From Ignelater luminosus (lineage: Eukaryota; Arthropoda; Insecta; Coleoptera; Elateridae), in contig VTPC01091286.1 in the NCBI GenBank assembly GCA_011009095.1, positions 62,001-126,000 on the forward strand: a stretch of 64,000 nt of DNA, given 5' to 3'. The notes under the pieces are model-generated. The model ran no database searches. It was given only the letters and a program-made list of their open reading frames with translations, and was not told the DNA's origin. Shown piece by piece: positions 35,182 to 45,810 of this stretch. A program made the translations under genes and the position numbers. Each line of letters begins with the position of its first letter. Within the stretch, counting starts at the first letter, position 1.

Positions 35182-35472
35182 GCAGTGATTCTCAACCATT
35201 GTGCCGCGAGATTTTTGAAATGTGCCGCCACTACGACACCCATAAATAAGCGACGTCAGACAAGTAGTTCGATTGGTTCTACCTTCGTAGCGGGGACTGA
35301 CTGAACCAATGCGCATGACTATTACAGTTCTGGACTGGTTCTAGATTTAACCCAAACAAAGCTATACACTAGTTTAGTAAAATTCTTTTAAATCTATCTT
35401 ATCGTTAGTGTGCCGCCAAATTTTTAAATTATTTAAAGTGTACCGTGACGAAAAAAAGGTTGAAAATCAGTG
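35182..35472. mobile_element. hAT-type MITE
   Basis: The left end, CAGTGATTCTCAACC, is the classic hAT tip. The right end reads GGTTGAAAATCAGTG, its inverse with two changes. Flanks GTCTAGAC (35174-35181) and GTCTAGAG (35473-35480) match at 7 of 8 bases, as for an aged 8-bp duplication. The interior of about 290 bp contains two GTGCCGC blocks near the ends and no ORF. Confidence 0.7.
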
Positions 35473-35480
35473 GTCTAGAG

Positions 35481-36502
35481 CAAAGATTTGTAAACAGACT
35501 AACCACAGAAAATATAAAGATATGCTTTCTCCGTGATATCCTGATATGGAATCTCTTGCAAGGGTTATGCCACTTTGTAGAAAAATCTGAATTCTCTGTT
35601 TGCATCTTTCACTGTTTTGATTAAGGAAATGCTGTTTTTGTTTTTGCAATCTTAAATTTTTTTGTTCCGATTAAGGTATACCCAGAATGACTACTAACAT
35701 TCTGTCCAAAAAGTCGTAAAACAGTATGTGGCTAAAGTGCAGAATCCAGGGCCATAGTAATTTTTGAAATTAAATTAGGAAAATATGCATAGTATGCTCA
35801 GAAAAAAAAACTAAGAAGACCATGATTTATCTTTGAAGTGCCAAGTCATATCGAATTCTTAAACTACACATTGTCAATTGTCAAATTTTTAAGTTTAATT
35901 GTCATTTGGTTTTTTGATATTATCTAAATTATCAATTAATCTAAATAAACAGCTGTCAGTTTATGATAAAACCGAGAAAACTCAATAATATTATTTTACA
36001 TGAAGCTTCACAAAGTTTTGTTAAAGAAAATAAAAAGTTGCCAGTTTTTTTATAATATTAATTATAAAGCAGTTAAAATTAAGGTTATAATATATTTAAA
36101 TATAAATATGTGATCTGAGACAAACATTATTAAAAATATTATGACCTACTTGAGGTGTTTTCTTCCGAACATACTGTATAAAGTATACCTATGTTGTTGG
36201 TAAATATAGTATTACCTGGTATTACTGAAGCGCTTAAGAAGGAACTAAAAGGAACTGACTTGATTGCATCAATTTTGGCGGCAGTGGACTAGATGTGACG
36301 ATAACAGGTACCTATTAAGCAAAGTAAAGCAAAGCCTTTATGATAAGAGCCAAATGTCTATTATTATTTTCGAATTGCATTAAAAAAGTAAAGTGATAAA
36401 AGCTATCGATGATGTGTTTATAATAAGAGTAGGCTCTGGTGTTTTCTGTCAGTACTTCGACATTTCAAAATGAATTTGTATCCAGTTCAACAGAGAATAT
36501 TT
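35481..36502. other. AT-rich intergenic DNA
   Basis: Nothing recognisable as a gene, RNA or transposon. Confidence 0.45.
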
Positions 36503-36536
36503 TCCGGAAACATTAATTTCAAGCGGCGGAGATTTG

Positions 36537-36822
36537 CGGAATATAATGTTTTTGAAATCACATGTAGAGTTTTTTATACATTATACAGGGTGATTTATAA
36601 TGAGTGTAACAAACTTTGACAACTAGTTGTGGAAGTTATTTTGAACAAAAAATGTCATATAAACCTGGATCCTATTTCACTTAGGACATTTTTTGTTCAA
36701 AATAACTTCCACAACTAGTTGTAAAAGTTTGTTACACTCATTATAAATCACCTTGTATAGCATGTATAAAGAACTCTACATGTGATTTCAAAAAAAAAAT
36801 ATAGAGTATATTATATTCCGTT
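36537..36822. repeat. Large near-perfect palindrome containing a CAGGGTG element
   Basis: The inner part, 36586-36755 (170 bp), runs from TA-CAGGGTGATTTATAATG to the inverse, CATTATAAATCACCTTG-TA, and is almost perfectly palindromic. The tip lies near AAACCTGGATCC. The symmetry does not stop at the TA flanks: GAAATCACATGTAGAG on the left is mirrored by CTCTACATGTGATTTC on the right, and GCGGAATATAAT by ATTATATTCCGT. It is a hairpin of about 286 bp in total, with weaker symmetry out to about 36500 and 36840. Confidence 0.8.
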
Positions 36823-36839
36823 CAGAATGTTTCTGGGTC

Positions 36840-37382
36840 GTAGCAGGCCATGCTTTCATTTTGTTAGGTTGAAAGTGTTTTCTTTTTTTTTTTAAAATTG
36901 TCGTACCTGCGGCTGCATTTGATGCTGTTGGACGATCAAAAATCTTGCATAAACGTTTAGTAGCGAATAGTTTTGTTTTGTTAAAAAGAAATCAAGTTTT
37001 CCTTATATTTACAGTTACCAAAACAAGACAACAGCGAGAGGTTAAACCATCATAAAATCATAACCTTAAAGCACATTAAGTATCAAAAAGATTTTACAAG
37101 CTGAGTTAATAGATAAACATCCCGGTTTAAATAGTCAAACTATCATTCTTCCATAGCCATATACGACCCAGAAACATCGTGAACGCTGTACATGTATAGA
37201 GGATGAAATTTGCAGAATACCAAAACTAATGTAATAATATAATAATGTTGCATAGTGCAGTGGATAATCGTTACAGCCAATAGTAAAACTCCCATCTTGT
37301 TTGAATATTATTATGTTATTGTGAATTAAGTACTTTTTGTTAAAGTTTCAAAATGATAATAGACATTTTTTGATTTCACCAT
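36840..37382. other. Non-coding DNA
   Basis: No gene or clear element is seen between the palindrome and the inverted arms around the 37.7-kb hAT. Confidence 0.45.
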
Positions 37383-37699
37383 GGTCTAGAGAACACAAGC
37401 ACAGATTACATACCTTTACAAGATGCGAAAGTAAGCGTTTCTCGCCGAGACGAGATTTTACAGCGAATGACACTAGGTGGTATTTCTGTTAACCTCATTC
37501 TATGCCTATGTTTGTTCTGTGCTTGTGCGTTCTAGAAAATTACTTATTAAAAGATTTTTAAAAATTAAAAGTGGTTATTTATAATCATCGAGAAATATTC
37601 TTAATTGCAAAATGGTTTAATTGCTAAACGGTTTAAATTTCCCGCTCAAGAACACTACCAATTTAATGGCTGACCTATTCGAAGGTTCGTAATCTGAAC

Positions 37700-38481
37700 C
37701 AGGGATGTTGCGGATATTCGCATCCGCATCCGCAATTGCGGAGCTTCCGCATCGATTTGAACATCTGCATCCGCATCTATATTCAAATTTATCAATGCGA
37801 ATGTTCATGCGGATGCAGATGTAGCGCAGGTCGCGACAGGAAAGAAATTGGGCGGGGCCGGCGAGTGGCGCGCGCCGGCGGCACGTGCTGATTGACCAAT
37901 AAGAGCGGAGATTTCGGCGACAAGATCCGACGCGTTTGTTATTGTTTATCATTTGTTTTTCGTAACTTAATCATAGCGTTATTGAGCCTGCGCTTATCGT
38001 ATGAATGTTTCAGTTATTCAGTGTTGTGCCTTTTGAGTGTTGTGATTTTGTGTTAAGCGAGTTTAATAAAAAAGTAAATTTACAATGTCGCCACCGACTA
38101 CAAGTGAAATTTGAACTTATTTTAAACCAGATGAAAATGACCAATCTAAGGCTCATTGTAAAATATGCAATAAAACCTACTCTCGCAAGGGTCGTACGAC
38201 AACGTCTTTGAAAAATCATTTAAAATGGATGCATCCAGAAGAGTTTAATTTGTTTGAAAGCTCGAATAAAGAAAAACAATTCCAGAAGATAAAAGCTGAC
38301 GCAGGTAAATTTCATTAAAAATATTATTTTTTATTTTATTTCTGCACCCATATACCAAATGTTTTAAAAAAAAATCTTAAGGTCCGCATCTGCATCCGCA
38401 CCCGCGGATGTGAGGCTTCAAAATTCCGCATCCGCATCCGTATCCGCGGTTGTCAAAAAATCTGCATCCGCAACATCCCTG
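37700..38481 (+). mobile_element. Young non-autonomous hAT element with BED-finger exon
   Basis: It begins CAGGGATGTTGCGGAT and ends ATCCGCAACATCCCTG, imperfectly extended by many GCATCCGC subterminal repeats at both ends. It is flanked by a perfect 8-bp duplication ATCTGAAC (37692-37699 and 38482-38489), so the insertion is probably recent. Inside are a G+C-rich promoter-like block (37850-37910, with GACCAATAAG) and one transposase exon (38086-38303) that ends in a donor (GACGCAG|GTAAAT). The 3' end of the element follows directly, so the catalytic exons have been deleted. Confidence 0.85.
38086..38303 (+). pseudogene. BED-type zinc finger exon of a hAT transposase
   Basis: The frame from ATG (in ACAATGTCGCC) reads MSPPTTSEI, stop (TGA), TYFKPDENDQSK, then AHCKICNKTYSRKGRTTTSL and KNHLKWMHPEEFN. 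The spacing CxxC...HxxxxH with an aromatic TYF before it is a BED zinc finger. The TGA stands where BED fingers have tryptophan (TGG), so one base change has broken the frame. The exon ends at a consensus donor near 38303, and the remaining transposase is absent. The DNA-binding role is family knowledge. Confidence 0.7.
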
Positions 38482-38549
38482 ATCTGAACCCTTCAACATC
38501 AAAGGTGCCGCCACAAATCTTCGCATCTTGTAAAGGTATGTAATCTGTG

Positions 38550-40625
38550 ACACAAGTATAATAGTATGTGTGTCCAAGATTGGAGGCTCACCATTGATCT
38601 TGGGATCTTGAAAATTATAAAAAAGACAGAGTCGCTAAATTGGGAAAAAGTTGCAAATTTTAAAGACCCGTCTATTACCGTTTTTGTTTGTTCAAAATTA
38701 TTTATGATTTTCTAGATATTTACTAGAAACGGAATTTTCAAACTCAAAGCCAAATTTACCTCCTTTTTAACGATTTAGTGAATGGAGGGTTTTTGTAATT
38801 GACAGAACTGCTGCTTTACTCTAAATAATTCTTGATGAGTCAAGTCAAAAGGTATAAGTTGATTACGATTTCATTGATATGAAAGAAAGTCTCATTAGTT
38901 AAACAACATTTTATGTAGATTTAACTTTAAATATCCATACCCAACTTTTAAAAGAATCAGAGTTCAGCAAAACGCCATTAACGAAAGATGTTTGTTTCGT
39001 TTTGAGGAGTCTATACCCTATTTGGGAAAAACGAGGGTCCGTAAATAATAGTATGCTGTGAAACCTAGGTCCTCCTATACGTTTCATTCATTGAGTGGGC
39101 TCACAAATGCAGCTAAGGCAGAAACATACTTTATTCTACTACTAGAAAAACTGAAATTATGTGCATACAACATTAGCACTGCTACCTTCAATTTGAATTT
39201 AAATAAATAGTAAGTAATTCGTTATTATTATTTAAAAATAAACTTGCAAGTGACAGTTTGCTGACCTTCAAAACGTATCAAAATCACATTCAAAACAACC
39301 GTCAGAGCAATCAGTTTTTAAGAATTCTTCGATTTCTAACTAAAATGATTATAAAATAATAAAAATAACATTGCTTACGTTAATCTAACCTTAATTCTTG
39401 GGCTCACAAATGGCTACTAATAGAAAGACTTACCTATCGCAGCACACTTAATATTTACGGACTTTGGAGAAAAACATGATCGTTGCGGCATCTATTGGAA
39501 TCTGAAAAACTAGTATGAGAATGAACACACTGTTTCCATAACATGAAGCACATCATTAGAAACAGTCCTAAATGTTGTAAATGATCAGTTTGCAGATTTA
39601 CAGCCAGTGCTGGCAACATTTGTTGTAGCCGATATTTACCCTTTTCTGTAATTTTGATACATTTTGAGTGTTGGTTGATGATTTTTGTCCATAAGCTTGT
39701 CGGTATTGTTTTGAAACACCTCATGTATCTTTATTAAATCTTCTACTAAACAGACTAACAGTTTCATTATTTTGGGAATCTCCATTCGATCTAGCAAAAA
39801 ATATTATTGTTGTAAATGCGTATGTTTGTCTTTCTGAAACTTAATGTTTAAATGTCGGAACTTATTATTCTTATCTTCCTTTTCATTTGGCCCTACGTCT
39901 TGGATCATCCAGTATACAGTACAGCAACAGGTAGTTGCTTTTGCTTGCTTACGACATTTGATCTTTATACACTGAGAACAAACAAATTGGATATGATTAA
40001 GATTATTTTTTTTTAAACTCAGGCAGTTGCAGGTAAGCAGAACGGATTCAAGCATAAGCTTGTATGATTTTTCTTACTCAAATGACCTTTTGCTATTTTT
40101 GCATGTATTTCCTGCAAAGCAGCGTGTATACTAGGTAGGTAGGTACTATCCAAATATTCAAAAAATCGATTGTGTTATTTTTCTGATTTTATTGAATCAA
40201 TTTTCAAAACGCTTGATGCTTTCAAAAGCTTTTGATTATGCAATTTCGATTTTCTTAATTCCTAAAGGGCAAATAAAAAATTATCAAAAAGCTATGTACC
40301 AAGATATTGAGGTGTAGAAATGAAAATTCTGAGCATCAGATAATTCAGCTTTGGGGGCCAAATTTTCCCACCCTTGCCTTAAATCCTAGTAGGATTGTCT
40401 GGGCTTTATGTCAGGTGCTTGAGCCTTAAAACATTTTTGATGTTTGCATTACTGAATTATTTGTTATTAGTAAATGGAAAGTGAAACGAGAACACTATAG
40501 TTAAGAGATCTTTGCATAGGGTATTGTGCTTTGCGTTAGGAAAGGTAGATTATATAATTTGTTTTGGCTTGTGTTAATTAACATCCTAATTTAGCTCGAG
40601 AAAACATTTTTCTATAACATGAAAA
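38550..40625. other. Intergenic DNA upstream of the PAPSS 3' end
   Basis: No supported gene. ORFs at 39455-39724 and 39804-40055 (minus) have no recognisable motif and no splice context. Confidence 0.45.
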
Positions 40626-40631
40626 TTTATT
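40626..40631 (-). terminator. Candidate poly(A) signal of PAPSS
   Basis: TTTATT on the plus strand is AATAAA on the minus strand, about 126 bases past the PAPSS stop. A second TTTATT overlaps the stop codon itself and is too close to serve alone. Confidence 0.4.
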
Positions 40632-40756
40632 TTTGGACCCTTTTCACATCGTATAAAAATATTATCTATAAGTACAATGTTTAGAAAAAGCTACATTTAT
40701 AACAATTAAAATTATGAATCTACAAACTAATCTTCCTATAAAATAATATTCAATAT

Positions 40757-43007
40757 TTATTTAATTTTATAAGATCGATAAAAGTCCATCAGAATCTTCC
40801 AAGCTCGTGGGCTCATAAATCCATCAGGTGGATTTTCTCCGTTTTTGGCAAGAGCTAAAAGTGAAAACAAAAATATTTTAAACAGAAATAAAACGTTTAT
40901 CGTGCTAACATTAATATTTACTTCTCATTCTTGTTCCAGAAATAAAATCAAAATCATCCTTCCTGGAAGGATCGAAAATATTCATACATTTCGATTTCGT
41001 ATCGTAGGCTGCCACACGGAAGGGAATAATTTCTAAAGAACTCAAACCGGGTGCCATTTCTAATACTTGCGCTCCATGAGTGGCATCGTATAAGTTTCCA
41101 TCTACAGTACCTTTATTTCCAAGAGGATGTGGCATACCTGCAGGATCACGTCCAACGATGTAGTAATTTGCGCCTGCACACATTCGAGCTTTTGCATGCC
41201 ATTGCACCTAAAGATTAAAAATGAGAATAACAATTAAGGAGCATGTTTGGTTATTTCATACTTCTGTAGGACCCGCATACATCATCGGACTGGGAAATAT
41301 AGCCAATACGGTATTGCTTTTATCTAAGACTCCATCATCAAGTACTGCCTTATGTTGCTTCATACGTGTTGGCAATGGAACATCATCATCTTTAGTCCAA
41401 CCACCAAGGGGGTGTAAAAGTAGAACGGGTTTCTTAAAACCTCTTTGTTTTAATTGTTTTTCGGTGTCGGTCATTAATAGGGCATGCCCATTATGAATTG
41501 GATTACGTAACTTGAGGAATGTATAGAAATATTAGTCATAAAATATAAAATGCCTGACATGTTTTATTCTACCTGAAAGGCAAATACTGCATCGGCTCCC
41601 ATCTTTTTGAATTTAGATCTTAGCTCTTTGGGTGTTAAACGGTATTCATCTAAACCATCTTTCCATGTAATACGTTGCAGAACTTCTAAGTTTCCACCAA
41701 CTAACCAATCTCCAGATTCATAGATCATCTTTGATAGAAGATAAGTTATTCAAAATAGATTCATACGAGCAATAACACATTTATAGTATATTTTTACCTT
41801 TACGTATGGATGGTCCTTATGGGTTGTACCAAACTGTCTAGCTACTCTTTCTTCTTTTCGATGATAAAAGAATTCTGGTTGGTATAAAATTGCGTAGCAA
41901 GTCCCATTATGACACAACGAAATAGCGCTATTGTCTTCTAACCTTTCTTTATCTTCTGAAGATAAAGGTAGCACAATTGGGATGCTTTGATTAATTGTAC
42001 CTTCATCCGTCATTAAGCAGTTAAAATGCAATACCTACAATTTATTGTTTATTAGTTTATTAAAAAGAAATACAATAACGTGAGAAAGAATACCTGTAAA
42101 TATTCTTTTTCCCTCATAAAGCCTTTTAGTGGTGTAGCCCACCCTTCGCTCAATACTTGAATCCATTGTAAATCTAAAGTTGAAATATCTAATTTTGGTA
42201 GAATTTTTGCCTTTTCTTTCATTAATTCTAATCTATTTTCAGAAACAAATAATTCATGTACCTCTTCGCCATTTCTTAGGCTAGGTATGACATTCTAAAA
42301 AACAAAATCACTACACTTCTATTAGCATAAGAATATCATAAAACATCCATACATTTTCTCTCAGCATTTCTACAACCTGTTGAACGCATTCTTCAATTGT
42401 AGAATTTACGGTTTTTAATACCAAATCAGGATTCTCAGGTTTCTCATAGACTTGGTCAATACCAGTAAATCCTTTAATGAGTCCATTTCGAGCTTTTTTA
42501 TACAAACCTTTAATATCTCGTTCTTCGCATACAGACAGAGGTGTATCTACAAATACTTCAAAGAATGGAAGATTAAATTTTTCATGAATACGTCTTGCTA
42601 CATTTCGATCCTAAAAATTTTATCAATGCTTAAAACCAACAAATTAACAACTAAACAAACGTTACCTCAGTAAAAGGTGAAACAAAACTACACAGACATA
42701 TATGACCAGCATCAGAAAATAATTTTGCAACCTCAGCAACTCTTCTAATATTTTCTTCTCGATCTTCTTTAGAAAATCCAAGATTCTTGTTAAGTCCTGT
42801 TCTCACATTGTCACCATCTAAACCATATGAAGGGATACCGTTTGCAACAAGGTGCGCTTCTAATTCAAACGAAATTGATGTTTTTCCAGCACCTGATAAT
42901 CCTGTAAACCATATTGTACAACCTCGAAATCCTTGTAGACTTCCGAGGATTTGTCCACGTTTCGATCGCGAAACATGGTGGTGTTGCTCTGTTACGTTTG
43001 TTGCCAT
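40757..43007 (-). CDS. Papss: Bifunctional 3'-phosphoadenosine 5'-phosphosulfate synthase
   Basis: Makes the universal sulfate donor PAPS from ATP and sulfate. The C-terminal ATP sulfurylase forms APS and the N-terminal APS kinase phosphorylates it (family knowledge). Eight minus-strand exons join in frame to 1827 bases, 608 aa: 43007-42666, 42610-42353, 42294-42094, 42034-41798, 41728-41573, 41510-41262, 41207-40922, 40854-40757. Human PAPSS1/2 have 624 and 614. The kinase has the P-loop GLSGAGKTS at 36-44 and [16 protein letters not shown] near 67-82. The sulfurylase has [13 protein letters not shown] at about 398-410 (HNGH, phosphate-binding), [37 protein letters not shown] at 500-509, and [10 protein letters not shown] near the end. 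The final exon, [15 protein letters not shown], is also well conserved. The start is the first ATG after an acceptor at 43018, giving [11 protein letters not shown]. All catalytic motifs are intact. Short frames on the opposite strand are shadows. Confidence 0.96.
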
Positions 43008-43460
43008 TTTGGACAATCTGGAACAAATATAATTGTTTAATAAATAAGTCTTTACAATATTTATAATTCCATTTAGTGAATTGCTTCTAATGTCTTTAGA
43101 GTTGACTCTTATGATTATGATAAATGACTAACTTACACACAGGCATACCTTTTTTTACTTATTCAAGAAAAGTTTACCGGTTTGAGGTGAACAAAGAATA
43201 AACACGTAAAAATGATAACAAGGTTGGTGTTTGTAACACTACAATAAATTAAGTAGCAGCAAAATGTACCGTTATGCAGTGTATAAAATAAAATATTGTA
43301 GTAGCTAACCTGTTCTAAGAAAGTCTTTTTCTTGGAAATTTTTGCTGTGTTTTTCTTTCACTGCGAGTCTGGAGAACTTCAAATAATAACTATTAAATTA
43401 AAGCAACCTATTCACAATAACTTCAAGAATACAGGTCATATCAGTTTTCCGGCGGCGTTG
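43008..43460 (-). promoter_or_regulatory. PAPSS 5' leader and candidate promoter region
   Basis: An acceptor at 43020-43018 shows that the leader is spliced. A possible non-coding exon lies upstream of the donor AACAG|GTTAGC (exon end at 43310). The CpG-containing block TTTTCCGGCGGCGTTG at about 43447 could mark the promoter. Only splice-site likeness and composition support this. Confidence 0.3.
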
Positions 43461-44940
43461 ATAAGTTTTATGTTGTTTGTAGGTGTGCGTTGTTAACATT
43501 CTTGTTTTTGCCAATATTTCCATTAAACTTAAAAATGATTTTTCTCTTTTTTTGAAACCAGTTAATTTAGAAATAACCGTAAATAAATGATTATTGATAT
43601 TGAAAAAAGTTATTAAGACGTACAGAAGAGTATCACTGCTAGAAAGAAAATAAACATCGCCAATAAAATAGTATATAATGACCTAAACTTCGCATGTATA
43701 ATATTGGCAGAAGCAGAAGACTTATAAGGATGGAGAAAGTAGGTAGGTCTTCTGATTGGTAATATTGGGTAATACGGTTACTTTTATCTAGGTTGCTAAT
43801 AACATGATGGAACATAACATGCATTCGAGATTGTTGTTGAATATCAATAGCAAGTGAAGAGATTAGTTGTTATGCGTGACTACAAACGAAGGTAAAAAGG
43901 GGAGTTTAGAATGGATTTTGCAATAGTAAACCATTAGATGCGGTTTTTATCGAATAGCTATTGTGTAATTGAAAATTTGGACAATAGAATAAAATTTACA
44001 ACAATTACGCTATTTTCCTCAGAAAACAATACACACTGGAGAATTCAACGTATCGAATGGTCTGATCGTTTTTTAGTACTAGGTAATCTTTTATTTTCTC
44101 TAAAATTACGCCAGAAATAAAATATAAAACATACGAGAAAGTTAGCAAAACTGAAGACTGAAGTTCCAACCAGTGCTTCTAAAAGAGAATTATTCGATTG
44201 GCCAAAAAATTGGACTATTAGCACTATTTAAAAGACATATTTAGTAGGGAATTTCCCGCAGATTCTACAATATTTATGTACAGAGAAAATTCTGTGTTAA
44301 AAGGGTTTTGATCAGGTCTTAGCATTTTTCCAAATAAACTTTCATGTTATTAAGATAATACTGATATTCAGAATTGGACTGACCTAATTTGGCCCACGAG
44401 ATTGTGAATATTTTGGCTTCTATATGATGACATAATTTGAATTACCTTTTCTGACCGGGCAAAAGGTTGGGATTTTCAATTTCGACCCTACTTTTTAAAC
44501 TTCTAGCTTCCCGACCCAGTCTAACTGTTGATATTTTCAAAAAATCTTTGTTATAATCATTATATTGACAGGAAGATTCTTACTACATTTAGACCTTGAT
44601 TGGTAGTAAACCAAAATAACAAATTGCTATTGGTCATCATGTATGATGTATCATAAATACGACCCTAAATGGGCACCCTTGGCTTCAGGGAGAGGCGTAT
44701 CTTTCTGGCGTTCCCAAATTCGTATTATACAAACTTTCAATAATACTCAACCAAATCTTCAAGTCTTAATATTCATTTTAAGCGTATTTTTACAATTTTC
44801 TAAAAATCTGAAAAAAACTATAAAAAAGTGAACTTTTTCGCATACAATGTTAATTAAAGAAGCAAAGACCACACAGGTCTTTTTGGCGTTTTGATTTTAG
44901 GAATTAGGATAAAAAAACTAATAAAATGACGCAAATCTCA
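43461..44940. other. AT-rich intergenic DNA
   Basis: No gene, RNA or element was recognised. Confidence 0.45.
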
Positions 44941-45810
44941 AGTGGTTAGGATTGGGTGACATTTCTGTTTACGGTTTTTCGTGTGGAACCGCCCATGTTT
45001 AGCGTTTTGGCGTTTTCACCAAAGCACTTGTATTTCGTCACTTTACTGGAGAATGACATCATTATCATCATCTTCTTCATGATGGATTCATGCTTCCCAA
45101 AGGGAAGCAAAGGCTTTATGAGTTGTTTTAAGTTTCATTGTTAGGTGGTAGACGGAACTGAACGGTGTAGTTAGGTAGAAAAGGTGGTGGTGATTGAGAT
45201 GGAGATGACACGGCAATGGAAGCAAATAAATCTTTTAAAAGTGATAACGTCGATGGAGAAAAGTGGAGTTGAAGAAGTTGGCCACGGACGTAGAATGGAG
45301 TTACAAGTTGCTAGCGTTGATAGTAGACGGCTGGCGATTATTGTAGATGTTGAATTTGATGATTGATAATTGTCTTGTTGAGCGATGATTTGGTCGTCAA
45401 CTTGTTAGAAGACTTGTTGATGTTATTTGTTGTTGAATAATCTTATTGGATCTTGATAACTTATTGTTATTGATGGTAAAAAGTTCCTTTTGAATCACAA
45501 CTCTTGCATTTCGCATTTGAGGGTAGTGTCGACCGATCAGAAAGCTTTTGATAGTCGAGATGGTCTTACCGACTTATAATGGGGTAGTCACAGATTGCGA
45601 CGAGGGTTTCAAACCTCAGGGATGCAAATTGGTCTGAATAGGGTTGCAGTCGAATTCAATTAAAAACTCCGAGTGAGCTTTTTGCGTTCCCTCGATTGAA
45701 AGGTTTGACGATCCAGAGTGGAGAGTGTTCAGTCCCCGACTTGGTGGCAGACCAGCTCGAGTGGACACGTCTTAAGTCAATACTGCACCGGGAAAATGAC
45801 AGTCTTGATA
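44941..45810. other. Compositionally distinct, G-rich block of unknown nature
   Basis: For about 870 bases the plus strand is rich in G and less AT-rich than either side (GGTGGTGGTGATTGAGATGG, GACTTGGTGGCAGACCAGC, CGAGTGGACACG). Short frames exist (44956-45144, 45184-45366) but carry no motif. No terminal repeats were found. It could be a retroelement leader or LTR fragment, or a decayed exon. Confidence 0.3.

Noticed and set aside
39455-40055. Two minus-strand ORFs of 83-89 codons
   Set aside because: No recognisable domain, no Kozak or splice support, and neighbouring frames equally open. Treated as chance.
40845-43032. Plus-strand ORFs at 40845-41036, 41221-41496, 42452-42673 and 42787-43032
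   Set aside because: They are antisense shadows of the PAPSS exons, which carry full-length family motifs on the minus strand.
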